A stretch of DNA of 64,000 nucleotides from Thermocoleostomius sinensis A174. GTDB lineage: Bacteria; Cyanobacteriota; Cyanobacteriia; Elainellales; Elainellaceae. The stretch spans positions 1,589,026 through 1,653,025 of the forward strand of contig NZ_CP113797.1 of the NCBI RefSeq assembly GCF_026802175.1, given 5' to 3'. Shown one piece after another: positions 49,693-58,986 of this stretch. The notes beneath the pieces are model-generated. The model saw only the letters and a list, made by a program, of their open reading frames with translations. It did not search any database and had not been told where the DNA came from. Made by a program: the position numbers and the translations under genes. Numbering within the stretch: the first letter of the stretch is position 1; each line of letters begins with the position of its first letter.

Positions 49693-51927
49693 TCAGAACT
49701 TGACGCAAGACGGAACGGATGGATGAATAAGCGGATTCTTCATTTCCACCCCATGACCCCTGCCCATCACCTCCATTGCCGCCTCTTGCAATAAGTCGAG
49801 TCCAGCCGCCACAACGGTTTCAGGTGTGATGTCTAAACATTGCAAGTCGTAAGGACAACTGAAGGCATAGCAGGGACTACACACTGTAGGACGACGGAGT
49901 AGTCGAGATTGGCTGTGTCGGGGACGCCACTGCTGTTCCTGTTCTGTGCCCGCAAACAACACCACGCTAGGAGTTTGGGTTGCATCAGCGATGTGCATAG
50001 TTGAGGTGTTATTGGTTAGTACAAGCTGAGCGTTGGCAATCAGGGCTACTAAGTCGGATAACGTAGTGGCTCCAATTAAATCAATCGCCCAATTTCCCAA
50101 AATGGACAGCAGCGGTGCGGCTCGCTCGCGGTCTTTTTCCATGCCGGTTACAACTGTCGGCCAGCCTGTTTTCTGACTGAGTTGTTGTGCCGCCATAGCA
50201 AACCGTTGAGGGTTATAGTTACGAGATTGGCATGTTGTCCAAGGATTTAATAAAAGATAGCGATCGGGAAGCGAAAATGAACGAAAAAGGGATGGAATCT
50301 GTAGCGTTAGACGACGATCGACAATAGAAAAGTCAATAAATTCTAATAGCCGTAAGTTACGATCGACTTGATGAATAGAATCTGGAGCCGTAGGAACCGC
50401 ATCAGTTAAGGTTTGGGTATCCTGCTCTTTAGATTCACCTAACCGTAGTGGGATACCTGCCAACGCGCAAATGAATCCGGCTGGATGGGGGCTTTGGCTA
50501 AAACTGGTAAAGATAATGGCTGCATCAAACTGACGGTCGGTTAAGGTTTTAATCAGTGACCATTCGCGATCGGGATCAAATGGCAATCGCCCCAAATCTT
50601 GCCAAACAACTCGCCACGGCAGCACCTCGTCGATCCAGGGCAGTAATGGAGCCGTCAATGCCCCGGCGGGGCTAGCCATTAACGTCAACTTAGTGTGGGG
50701 CAAATTCTGCCGCAATGCCCGCAATGCTGGACTGGTCATCAGCACATCGCCAATGTTGTCGAGGCGCATGATCAAGACATTCTGTACCGTTTTCCAAGCG
50801 GCGACTGAGGCAGGTGTAGCGATCGGTACTGTCTGCGATAAGCAATCTTCCGGCTGGGTTGCTTTTTCCTGTGCTTGAGGTTGTCGCTGCAAAACTGCCG
50901 CCGCTGCCTTCAGGACACGATCGGGTGAAATATCCTCTAGGCAGGTCCTCCAAGCAAACGGACATTCGCCACTATACCAGCACTGTTGTTCCGTGAAGTT
51001 ATGGATAACTCGCTCTGAACACGTTAAACCACCCTGTACATTGATGTGAGGATCAGGCTGCCCATAGCGACCGTGCCATGACGGGCCAAATAGGGTAATG
51101 GTAGGAACCTGTAGTGCCGCCGCAATACGAGCCGGCCCTGTGTCAGCTGCAATCATCAAATCGGCAGCAGCTAGCATCGCCGCAAACTGACGCAATGAAC
51201 CTCTCGACCACACTTGGGCTGTTCCTCCGATCGCCTGCACCACTTGCTCAGTTTGGTTGAAATCTGCTCCCTCCGGAATGATCACCGTTGCACCATAGTG
51301 TTGCTGCAAAGCACGACCGACTATGATAAAGTGCTCGATCGGCCATTGTTTAATAGGCATTCCTGCATCTATACACAGCACGACCAACGGACGATACAGT
51401 GCACCTAACGCCTGTTGTACAGCAATTCGTTCAGTTGAAGTCAAGTGAATATCCGCTTTAGTTCGATCAATCACTTCAGAGATAATTAATTTATCATTCT
51501 CAAGTAGTGTCAGAAATCGATCGCCAACTCGTTCATCTGGAGGTGGAGATCGCCATAGATTAGTGATTGCAACGACAGGATGATGGAATACTTCGTAAGC
51601 TATTGTGCAATAAGTCTGAATTACATCTGTGATGCCGTCATAATTAGTATCTGAGACAATCAAATCAAATAAATTTTGTGTTCCTGCTAGCGATTCTGGA
51701 GCTAATAGTTGCTCAATCGCGCGTCTAGCTTGCCCTTTAGCTGCATAAATCACCTGATGAATCAATGGATCAGCCGTTAGCAACTCGCCGCCGGGGGCAA
51801 AAGTGAGAACAGTTACATGAGCATGAGGATGCGATCGAGCTAGCGCATGAATGGCAGGCAATGCAATAACTACATCGCCAATACCACCTAGCAATTCAAC
51901 AAATAAAATCCGCTGAATGTTTGGCAT
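49693..51927 (-). CDS. Fusion of two glycosyltransferase family 9 (heptosyltransferase-like) domains, 744 aa
   Basis: Each half has a full GT9 unit. First: ILFVELLGGIGDVVIALPAIHAL at the start, then PLVVLCIDAGMPIKQWP, AAADLMIAADTGPARIAAAL. Second, from about residue 405: VLIMRLDNIGDVLMTSPALRALR, YLLLNPWTTCQSRNYN, ANAQLVLTNNTSTMHIADA. Both donor-site motifs are intact, so both may work, adding two heptose-like sugars in succession. The ATG at 51927 has GAGAGGATAG upstream; the 80-residue upstream extension belongs to the overlapping GT2 gene region. It lies four bases after the GT2 stop. Confidence 0.9.
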   Translation of the reverse strand: MPNIQRILFVELLGGIGDVVIALPAIHALARSHPHAHVTVLTFAPGGELLTADPLIHQVIYAAKGQARRAIEQLLAPESLAGTQNLFDLIVSDTNYDGITDVIQTYCTIAYEVFHHPVVAITNLWRSPPPDERVGDRFLTLLENDKLIISEVIDRTKADIHLTSTERIAVQQALGALYRPLVVLCIDAGMPIKQWPIEHFIIVGRALQQHYGATVIIPEGADFNQTEQVVQAIGGTAQVWSRGSLRQFAAMLAAADLMIAADTGPARIAAALQVPTITLFGPSWHGRYGQPDPHINVQGGLTCSERVIHNFTEQQCWYSGECPFAWRTCLEDISPDRVLKAAAAVLQRQPQAQEKATQPEDCLSQTVPIATPASVAAWKTVQNVLIMRLDNIGDVLMTSPALRALRQNLPHTKLTLMASPAGALTAPLLPWIDEVLPWRVVWQDLGRLPFDPDREWSLIKTLTDRQFDAAIIFTSFSQSPHPAGFICALAGIPLRLGESKEQDTQTLTDAVPTAPDSIHQVDRNLRLLEFIDFSIVDRRLTLQIPSLFRSFSLPDRYLLLNPWTTCQSRNYNPQRFAMAAQQLSQKTGWPTVVTGMEKDRERAAPLLSILGNWAIDLIGATTLSDLVALIANAQLVLTNNTSTMHIADATQTPSVVLFAGTEQEQQWRPRHSQSRLLRRPTVCSPCYAFSCPYDLQCLDITPETVVAAGLDLLQEAAMEVMGRGHGVEMKNPLIHPSVPSCVKF

Positions 51928-51931
51928 GGTG

Positions 51932-52750
51932 CTATCCTCTCTGCAATCCCAACAATTGGGGAGCGTCCATACTGCGATCGGGAATGGTAGTAGGCAACTC
52001 TTGATGATAAACTCCGGAGGGCAAAATGCCACAGCCGCCATACTCAGCCATGACGCGCAACTGAGCCAACACATCTTCACCACAGTGATTTGGGGGTAGT
52101 TCTCGCCAAAACTCAAACCCCCCAACTTGGCGTAATTTGCTGGCATCATATAGAACGCAGCCAGCAATCCAAGCTACGCGATATTTGCGCATGGTTTCTG
52201 GCGTGAGTTTGAGGTGCTGCTGCACATGGTAGACATTAGCCGCATTGTGGAGCTTGTAGCGCTCCCACGCAGGTGTCCCCGATCGCACAATTTCCGGTTG
52301 CACAGGTCCGTGCCAAAATTCAATGATTTGTTGATGAGGGCGTACATCATCTTGAAAGCTTAGTCCGATCGGAGCCGACCCCACAAAACCACACTGTTCT
52401 GCTTGCATGGCTGTCATCAATCGATCGAGTACCCAAGGTTCTAACAACAGATCGTCATCGAGGCACAAAACATAGGGAGCAGTAGCTTGATCGAGTAAAA
52501 ACTGTCGCTGTTCTGCGATGCCGCGCCGGGGTAGGTGAGTGTACGTTGTAATGGAATGCCCATGGGCTTGCAGCACTCGTAAAACCGTTTGTACTTCGCC
52601 AGATTGCAGTGACGTTTGCTCTCGGTCGGACTGATCGGAAATCACAACACGAAAATCTTGATAGGTTTGCGCACAAAGACTGGTCAAGGTGACAGCCAAT
52701 GCCGCTGGACGACAATAAGTGGGAATGAGGATATCAACCGTAGTGGTCAT
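51932..52750 (-). CDS. Glycosyltransferase family 2, 272 aa
   Basis: GT-A fold: ILIPTYCRPAALAVTLTSLCAQTYQDFRVVISDQS at the start, then LCLDDDLLLEPWVLDRLMTAM with the metal-binding DDD, and AGCVLYDASKLRQVGGFEFW with the acceptor-side glycine motif, and GEDVLAQL with the catalytic ED. It is an inverting transferase for a surface glycan. The ATG overlaps the upstream gene stop by four bases, so the two are translationally coupled. Confidence 0.92.
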   Translation of the reverse strand: MTTTVDILIPTYCRPAALAVTLTSLCAQTYQDFRVVISDQSDREQTSLQSGEVQTVLRVLQAHGHSITTYTHLPRRGIAEQRQFLLDQATAPYVLCLDDDLLLEPWVLDRLMTAMQAEQCGFVGSAPIGLSFQDDVRPHQQIIEFWHGPVQPEIVRSGTPAWERYKLHNAANVYHVQQHLKLTPETMRKYRVAWIAGCVLYDASKLRQVGGFEFWRELPPNHCGEDVLAQLRVMAEYGGCGILPSGVYHQELPTTIPDRSMDAPQLLGLQRG

Positions 52751-53949
52751 GGAATAGGAATGGGTAAACGGAAGGATGGAGAGATAGAAGAATGCAACTC
52801 AGCGATTGAGTTTTGTTGAGTTTCAGTATTAGCAGGAATTGCTAAACCACTCATTTGCGGTGATATTGAGCAAGTCTCATTTAACAAATCTAAAGCCGCT
52901 TTTACAACAGTATTTGGTTCAACTAGACGCAAGCAATGATGATGTGTCTCGGGACAAATGCTCTTATAGCAAAGACGACAGGGAACGTCATGAAATAGAA
53001 CCCGATGGGAAACGTTCCAAGGAGTGTGCTGCAAATTTGTCAGAGCATAAAGATCAACAACGGGAGTTCCGATAGCAGAGGCAATATGTACTGGTCCGGT
53101 GTTATTAGAGATCAATAAGGGAGATAAAGATAGTAAAGCGGTTAACTCTGCGAGTGATAGCCGATCGACTAAAGAATGGGAAGGAACTTGCATATTGTCT
53201 TGAATTGCCTGAACCAGTTCTGCTTCCGGTTGCGTACCTGTAAAAACAATTTGTATTCCTGCCTGTACTAAAGCGCAGGCTACGATCGCAAAGTTTTCGG
53301 GTGGATATCGACGAGACGGTGCGGTGGCTCCAGGATGAATCACAATCCACGGTTGCGATAGTTTGATGCCTACCTGAATTAGCAAGGTACGGACGCGATG
53401 TTGAGCAGTTTCAGAAATCTGGAGAAACGGTCGATCGCCTTGTTCTGTCTCGGTTTCTGCCACGCAGCCAATACTAGCCACTAAATCAAGTTGTCGGCGT
53501 ACTTCGTGACGAATCATCTGTTCGGGTTCCGGATCTTTGATCCAATGGGTCAACAGTTGATAAGGGTTTTCGTGGCAGTGGGCCAAGCGCAACGGAATAT
53601 CGGCTAAATAAGCAAGAAAGGCGGCAGGCAGCGGATTTTGGCTGTACACAGTGAAAATAACGGCCGCATCAAACTGAAACTGCCGCAGTTTCTCGATCAT
53701 GGTAAATTCTGGTGTGCTGTTCGATCGTGGTTCGGTTGCTTTGAGCCAGGGCGCATCATACACAATCACATCATCCACGTCTGGAATCAGCGGAGTAACT
53801 CTTGCGCCCGCCGCCGAGGTCATCAGTGTCAGGCGTCGATCGGGCATAGCACGTTTCAGCATGCGCAACGCTGGCACTGTCATGATCACATCTCCAATTG
53901 TATCTAAGCGAATGCAGAGAATATTTTTAGCAGAATCCCAGGAAACCAT
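52747..53949 (-). CDS. Glycosyltransferase family 9 (heptosyltransferase-like), 400 aa
   Basis: GT9 motifs: ILCIRLDTIGDVIMTVPALRML at the start, PWIVIHPGATAPSRRYPPENF, FTGTQPEAELV, and the donor-site LLISNNTGPVHIASAIGTPVV. The Cys-rich tail (CRLCYKSICPETHHHC) is typical of this GT9 group. It probably uses ADP-heptose made by the adjoining HldE/GmhB genes. The ATG at 53949 is preferred over the TTG at 53964. A low-complexity tail follows the Cys cluster. Confidence 0.93.
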   Translation of the reverse strand: MVSWDSAKNILCIRLDTIGDVIMTVPALRMLKRAMPDRRLTLMTSAAGARVTPLIPDVDDVIVYDAPWLKATEPRSNSTPEFTMIEKLRQFQFDAAVIFTVYSQNPLPAAFLAYLADIPLRLAHCHENPYQLLTHWIKDPEPEQMIRHEVRRQLDLVASIGCVAETETEQGDRPFLQISETAQHRVRTLLIQVGIKLSQPWIVIHPGATAPSRRYPPENFAIVACALVQAGIQIVFTGTQPEAELVQAIQDNMQVPSHSLVDRLSLAELTALLSLSPLLISNNTGPVHIASAIGTPVVDLYALTNLQHTPWNVSHRVLFHDVPCRLCYKSICPETHHHCLRLVEPNTVVKAALDLLNETCSISPQMSGLAIPANTETQQNSIAELHSSISPSFRLPIPIP

Positions 53950-54004
53950 AATGATAAAAACCAATAAGAACTGAGTGTGATGCTATCTCTGACTGAACCG
54001 TGAT

Positions 54005-55471
54005 TTAAACATGCAACGTGCGAATTTGATGAATCAGACGAGTGGTAGAACGATTATCTACATAGGGCAAAATTCGTACATCTCCTCCCAATTCCTCAAC
54101 CAATTCCGCTTCGGGCAAGGTTTCTCGCGTGTAGTCGCCGCCCTTGACATAAATATCTGGGCAAACAATGCGAATCAAATTCTTTGGCGTTAATTCGGCA
54201 AACGGAACAACGTGATCTACACAACTTAATGCTGATAGAACGATTAATCGATCGCTAAGAGGATTAATAGGGCGTCCTATGCCTTTTAACTGCCGAATGC
54301 TTTCGTCGGTGTTGACACCAATAATCAACACATCGCCCAAGGCTTTTGCTTGCGTGAGGTAGGTCACGTGTCCCGGATGCAAAATATCAAAGCAGCCGTT
54401 GGTGAAAACAATCCGCTGCCCGGCGGCTCGATATTGCTGAATATAGGTGGCCAAATCCGACTGATCGAGAATTAACTTGCTGCGGCTGGTAGCGTCAATC
54501 ACCGCTTGGCACAGTTCTTCGGCTTTACAGGCGGTTGTTCCAGGCTGTTGCACCACGATCGCGGTGGCTGAAGTGGCTAGGTTAGTAGCGGTTGTGGTTG
54601 AGGCTCCTGTTGCCAGTGCTAGAGTCAGAGCGCTGATAAACGTATCTCCTGCTCCAGAGGTTTGATTTTGCGGCACAGGGCGGGCATACGTGCGCAAGGG
54701 AGGCTGTCCTGCTTCAAAGATGATGGCTCCTTCCAAATCCAGCGTTACAGCCACGATAGCGGCTCCCGTGATTGCCAACAAGCGATCGCCATGAGGTGCA
54801 ATTTGCTCGGCTCGATTCTGTAGCTGCTTGGGTAATCCTAATAGTTGAATCGCTTCCTCATAATTGGGTTTTACTGCGGTTACCCCTACGGTGCGATAGT
54901 TCTCTAACCGTCGAGAATCAATCACCACCGTGCGCGGAAAACGGGCTTGCAAATCAGCAAGAACTTGAATGATGCGCGGTGTTAGCACGCCATAGCTATA
55001 GTCGGAAACAATCACTGCATCACAAAGCGGAAACTGAGCGATTAACTGATCAATGAATGTTCTTTCTAAATCACCAGCGATCGCCTCGGTACTACCTTGA
55101 TCTAAGCGCACCAAAACTTGTGAACCTGCCATAATTCGCTGCTTTGCCAGCGTTGCTCGGTCAGACTGCAAAAGATGAGCCAGAGACAGCCCACGTTGTT
55201 CTAATGCAGTCCGCAGTCGATCGCCCTCATGGTCGGTCCCAGTAACAGATAACAACAGTGGTTTACTGCCTAAACTGATCAAATTGGCGGCTGTATTGGC
55301 GGCTCCACCTGGAATATCTTGCCGTTGATGAATGGCAACGACTGGGGCAGGTGCTTCTCGGCAGAGGCGATCGGAACTACCCGTCAGGTAACAGTCCAAC
55401 ATGGCGTCTCCAATGACAAGAACCGTCAGAGATTTCCAACGATCGATTAGATCAAGTAGGTCAGAACTCAT
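54005..55471 (-). CDS. hldE: Bifunctional D-glycero-beta-D-manno-heptose 7-phosphate kinase / heptose 1-phosphate adenylyltransferase
   Basis: The N-terminal ribokinase-fold part (about 1-320: VIGDAMLDCYLTGSSDR, GGAANTAANLISLG, GAGDTFISALTLAL) phosphorylates heptose 7-phosphate at C1. The C-terminal nucleotidyltransferase (about 345-488: FTNGCFDILHPGHVTYLTQA, then YVKGGDYT) makes ADP-heptose after GmhB removes the 7-phosphate. The two domains are in one chain, as in E. coli HldE. Overlaps gmhB by four bases (ATGA), so kinase and phosphatase are coupled. Confidence 0.96.
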   Translation of the reverse strand: MSSDLLDLIDRWKSLTVLVIGDAMLDCYLTGSSDRLCREAPAPVVAIHQRQDIPGGAANTAANLISLGSKPLLLSVTGTDHEGDRLRTALEQRGLSLAHLLQSDRATLAKQRIMAGSQVLVRLDQGSTEAIAGDLERTFIDQLIAQFPLCDAVIVSDYSYGVLTPRIIQVLADLQARFPRTVVIDSRRLENYRTVGVTAVKPNYEEAIQLLGLPKQLQNRAEQIAPHGDRLLAITGAAIVAVTLDLEGAIIFEAGQPPLRTYARPVPQNQTSGAGDTFISALTLALATGASTTTATNLATSATAIVVQQPGTTACKAEELCQAVIDATSRSKLILDQSDLATYIQQYRAAGQRIVFTNGCFDILHPGHVTYLTQAKALGDVLIIGVNTDESIRQLKGIGRPINPLSDRLIVLSALSCVDHVVPFAELTPKNLIRIVCPDIYVKGGDYTRETLPEAELVEELGGDVRILPYVDNRSTTRLIHQIRTLHV

Positions 55472-56094
55472 AGGATATTGAGTGAGGTAGAGAGTGAATC
55501 AATCGGGTGAATCTGTTTCATGCTGTTGTGGATGCGATCGATGGTCAAGATAATTTGTGCCGCTTCCGCAAAATCAGCAACAATATGATGCGGCAGTCGA
55601 GCGGGGGATAGGTGCCATTCTGTTTCGTTGCCATTATCAATCAGGATAGTACGACAACCCGCCGCACGCCCCGCTTCCACATCATGTAAGATATCGCCAA
55701 CAAACCAAGAGCAGGATAGATCGATCGCGTGATCACGGGCAGCTTGTTGCAGGAGACCTGGACGAGGTTTACGGCAATCACACTCGATCGCATAGGCAGA
55801 AATACAACCGTCTGGCAGGTGGGGGCAATAATAGAAGCCGTTCAGCGCAACTTCGCTGGGTGCTAACTGGGATTGTAAACAGTCTTCAACCGCTATCAAA
55901 TCTGCTTCCGAAAAATATCCTCTAGCAATTCCAGATTGATTGCTAATCACAAACAAGGGATAGTTGGCTTTGGAGAGTAGACTTAATCCAGCTAAAACAC
56001 CAGAACAAAGTCGAATACGAGTGATATCAACGTTATAAGGAACGTTCTCAATCAAAGTTCCATCTTTATCTAAGAAAACAGCAGATTGGCTCAT
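55468..56094 (-). CDS. gmhB: D-glycero-beta-D-manno-heptose 1,7-bisphosphate 7-phosphatase
   Basis: HAD-fold phosphatase: VFLDKDGTLIE at the start (Asp9 and Asp11), VISNQSGIARGYF, the GmhB zinc loop with CPH...C...CDCRKPRPG and WFVGDILHDVEAGRAAGC. It removes the 7-phosphate between the two HldE reactions. The sequence of genes GT4-GmhA, SDR, gmhB, hldE gives nearly the whole heptose pathway in one operon. 208 aa. Confidence 0.95.
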   Translation of the reverse strand: MSQSAVFLDKDGTLIENVPYNVDITRIRLCSGVLAGLSLLSKANYPLFVISNQSGIARGYFSEADLIAVEDCLQSQLAPSEVALNGFYYCPHLPDGCISAYAIECDCRKPRPGLLQQAARDHAIDLSCSWFVGDILHDVEAGRAAGCRTILIDNGNETEWHLSPARLPHHIVADFAEAAQIILTIDRIHNSMKQIHPIDSLSTSLNIL

Positions 56095-56133
56095 CGTTCT
56101 ATGCCAAATTTCATGACCAATTCACAACTTGAT

Positions 56134-56859
56134 TTAGGGCCAAGACGTTTCTCGCATGGGAATTACCATTACCTCAGGAATCACCGTTTCAGATGGCTGC
56201 ATCAGGACATAGCGCACGGTGTCTGCCACATTTTTCGGATCTTGCAACACAGCCGGATCAATATCAGGAAACCGATCGAGCAAGAAAGGTGTGCGCATTC
56301 CTCCGGCGACAACGGCTGTGACTTTAACTCCGTGTGGACGTCCTTCCACGTGCAGTGTGTGGCTTAGCCCCATCAATCCCCACTTACTAGCATGGTAGGC
56401 AGAGGCATTGGCCCAAGCCCGTTTAGCGGCAGTTGAGGCAATGTTAACAATGTGCCCACTGCCCTGCTGTTTCATCAATGGCAGTATGAACTTAGAGAGT
56501 ATAAAGGGAGCACGCAAATTGACATTCATCACACGATCCCAGTCCTCGATCGATAATTCTTCAACCGGCAAGGTGACATCCGTTCCCGCATTGTTCACTA
56601 ATATATCTACTTTGCCGTGCTGATCTAGAATTTTTTGGATAGCAGACTCAATCTGCTGTTCGTTGGTAATATCGAGCGATAGGGCGATCGCTTCCATTCC
56701 TTTAGCCTGAAGGTTTTTGGCTGCCTGCTCTGCCAAGTCTATGCGAATGTCCGCCAAGATCACGATCGCACCCACTTCGGCTAGAGCTTCACCAATGGCA
56801 ACCCCTAACCCTCTAGCTCCTCCAGTGACAAGAGCCACTTTTCCACGTAATGTTTCCAT
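56134..56859 (-). CDS. Short-chain dehydrogenase/reductase in the heptose operon, 241 aa
   Basis: Classical SDR: ALVTGGARGLGVAIGEAL, ILADIRIDLAEQAAKNL (NADP-binding side uncertain), LVNNAGTDVTLPVE, NLRAPFILSKFILPLM, catalytic YHASKWGL. It is not HldD: HldD is an extended SDR with a different N-terminal sequence and length of about 310-330. It may modify the sugar or lipid made in this operon. The ATG at 56859 with GGAGTGA upstream is preferred over an ATG eight codons earlier. Confidence 0.88.
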   Translation of the reverse strand: METLRGKVALVTGGARGLGVAIGEALAEVGAIVILADIRIDLAEQAAKNLQAKGMEAIALSLDITNEQQIESAIQKILDQHGKVDILVNNAGTDVTLPVEELSIEDWDRVMNVNLRAPFILSKFILPLMKQQGSGHIVNIASTAAKRAWANASAYHASKWGLMGLSHTLHVEGRPHGVKVTAVVAGGMRTPFLLDRFPDIDPAVLQDPKNVADTVRYVLMQPSETVIPEVMVIPMRETSWP

Positions 56860-56921
56860 GTAATTCACTCCGTACAAATACAATAGAACAAGCTCGTGAA
56901 CGATAAAATTAACTAAAATGG

Positions 56922-58943
56922 CTATGGATTTTGAATGACTAACGTTTTAGAACTGTGAGCGGCAGTAGATGTCATGGGAGACGCCACAGATTGAGGCGAA
57001 TTGCCAGAATAGGCAGGGTCTTTAGGTTGGGACGTGTTTTCTAAGCACGGTTCTACCGAAAATCCATAGCCGTCTTTCTCCCACTGGGTTTGTTGCAAAG
57101 TACAATCGTGCATTGCCAACAGATGTTCCTCAACTAGTTCGCACAATAAATGAATCACCAGTAGATGAACTTCTTGAATCCGCTGGGTTTCTAACGTAGG
57201 TACCACGATTGCAATATCGGCTTTTGCTCGAAGTTCGCCGCCATCCCCCCCCAACAGCGCGATTGTCTTTAGATTGAGCCGTCGGGCTGCCTCGAACGCC
57301 GCAATCACGTTTTGCGATCGGCCACTGGTGCTGATCCCAAGCAATAAATCATGCGGTTGGGCAAACGTTTCCACCTGCCGAGCAAAAATGTTGTCATAGT
57401 TCACATCATTGGCCCAAGCAGTCAGAAACGCCGAATCTGCCGTCAGTGCTAAGGCGGGAAGTCCCGCCCGCTGAGGACAGCAAAAGCGCCCCACCAACTC
57501 GGCTGCAAAATGTTGAGAATCGGCTGCGCTGCCGCCATTCCCGCAAAGCAAAAGTTTTCCCCCTTGAGCGAATGCAGCACTCATGGCTTGGGCAGCGGCT
57601 TGGATGTCCGATCGTAAAAGGCGCTGAGACCGCTGAACCGTTTGCAGCATCGAGTCAAACCCACGATCGAGAATTGCCAATTGATTTGCCTCAATTCCTG
57701 CCGTGGCACAGCCATCTGCAAGGACTTCCTCATACAAGGCAGCAACTGCACTGGTCACCTTTGACCAAGTAAAGTGGTCATGGCAGCGACGAACAGCTTG
57801 TCGTCCTAAGAGGTTGGTTAACTGCGGATGGTCATAAAGATACATCAAGCGATCGGCCAACAACTCTGGGGTGTTGGGAGGAATTAGAAAGCCCGTTTCG
57901 CCATCTTTGACGGTGAACTTGATGCCACCTACATCTGAACCAATCACAGGCGTGCCGCAAGCCATCGATTCGAGTGGCGTAATGCCAAACGGCTCGTACC
58001 AAGGCGTAGTGACAAACACATCTGCTGCACTATAATAGTATTTCAATACTTCGCGCCCCTTTCGCCCCACAAACGTAACGCGAGATGCGATTCCGAGTTC
58101 TTGAGCAATAGCCCTTAACCGCCCAATTTCAGGTGTCAGTTTTGGGTCAATCGTTTCGGATTCTCCACCCACGATCAATAATCGTGCGGCAATCGTTTTT
58201 TGCTTGAGCAAATGGGCAAACCCTCGGATAGCAGTATCAACACCCTTGCGGGGAACCATTCGCCCCAGTTGCAGAATGATGAACTCATCGGGCGATAATC
58301 CTAACGTCAACCGAGCATGAGTTCTGTTGATCGACCAAAACTCAGTCGTATCAAACCCACAAGGAATAATCGTAATTCGATCGACGTTGGCTTGATAAAG
58401 CTGCACCAAATCTTCGCGATCTTGCGGACATTCAGCAATAATAAAATCTGCTTCCTGAACAATTCGATCTTCAATAGCAAACCGTTCATCTGGAAACTGA
58501 TCGGCCGAGCCTTGGTGCAATCGCCGCACTCGCCCTAGGGCATGAAATGTCACAACAAAGGGAATTCCAGTAGACTGCTTGATATTAGCGGCAACAAGTC
58601 CTGACATCCAAAAATTGGCATGAATAAGATCATATGAGGAATAATGACGACACCAATCTAAGACAAAAGCTGTAAATTCATCCATGTAAACCAGTAGATT
58701 TTCCTTGGGAAGCGGAACTGGTGGACCAGCTGGAACATGAATGACTCGAACTCCTTGGTGCCATTCCACAATATCTGGTAAATGTTCACCATCGCGGCGT
58801 GTGAAAACGTCAACATGATAGCCGATCGCCGCCAAATGTTTAGCTAACTGACCCACATAGACATTCTGTCCGCCGCTGTCTACACCGCCAAAAATACCGA
58901 GTGGTGTCGCATGTTCGCTTATCAGCGCAATACGTTTGGTCAT
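56922..58943 (-). CDS. Fusion: family 4 glycosyltransferase and phosphoheptose isomerase (GmhA-like SIS domain), 673 aa
   Basis: The first 420 residues are a sucrose-phosphate-synthase-like GT4: FGGVDSGGQNVYVGQLA, the catalytic donor segment LQLGRMVPRKGVDTAI and EPFGITPLESMACGTPVIGSDVGG. From about 440 a SIS domain follows: LLLCGNGGSAADSQHFAAELVGR, LTAWANDVNYDNIF and GISTSGRSQNVIAAFEAA, with the active-site Glu/His of GmhA (EVHLLVIHLLCELVE). Sedoheptulose 7-phosphate isomerisation starts ADP-heptose synthesis, so the chain ties sugar supply to transfer. A polar tail follows. Confidence 0.9.
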   Translation of the reverse strand: MTKRIALISEHATPLGIFGGVDSGGQNVYVGQLAKHLAAIGYHVDVFTRRDGEHLPDIVEWHQGVRVIHVPAGPPVPLPKENLLVYMDEFTAFVLDWCRHYSSYDLIHANFWMSGLVAANIKQSTGIPFVVTFHALGRVRRLHQGSADQFPDERFAIEDRIVQEADFIIAECPQDREDLVQLYQANVDRITIIPCGFDTTEFWSINRTHARLTLGLSPDEFIILQLGRMVPRKGVDTAIRGFAHLLKQKTIAARLLIVGGESETIDPKLTPEIGRLRAIAQELGIASRVTFVGRKGREVLKYYYSAADVFVTTPWYEPFGITPLESMACGTPVIGSDVGGIKFTVKDGETGFLIPPNTPELLADRLMYLYDHPQLTNLLGRQAVRRCHDHFTWSKVTSAVAALYEEVLADGCATAGIEANQLAILDRGFDSMLQTVQRSQRLLRSDIQAAAQAMSAAFAQGGKLLLCGNGGSAADSQHFAAELVGRFCCPQRAGLPALALTADSAFLTAWANDVNYDNIFARQVETFAQPHDLLLGISTSGRSQNVIAAFEAARRLNLKTIALLGGDGGELRAKADIAIVVPTLETQRIQEVHLLVIHLLCELVEEHLLAMHDCTLQQTQWEKDGYGFSVEPCLENTSQPKDPAYSGNSPQSVASPMTSTAAHSSKTLVIQNP

Positions 58944-58986
58944 AGATTTTATCCTTTGATTCCCAACTTAGTTCCTAAGTTAATTC

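Noticed and set aside
56134-56859. SDR as HldD, the ADP-heptose epimerase
   Set aside because: Length and motifs are those of a classical short SDR (Y-x3-K with TGGARGLG), not of the extended HldD type.
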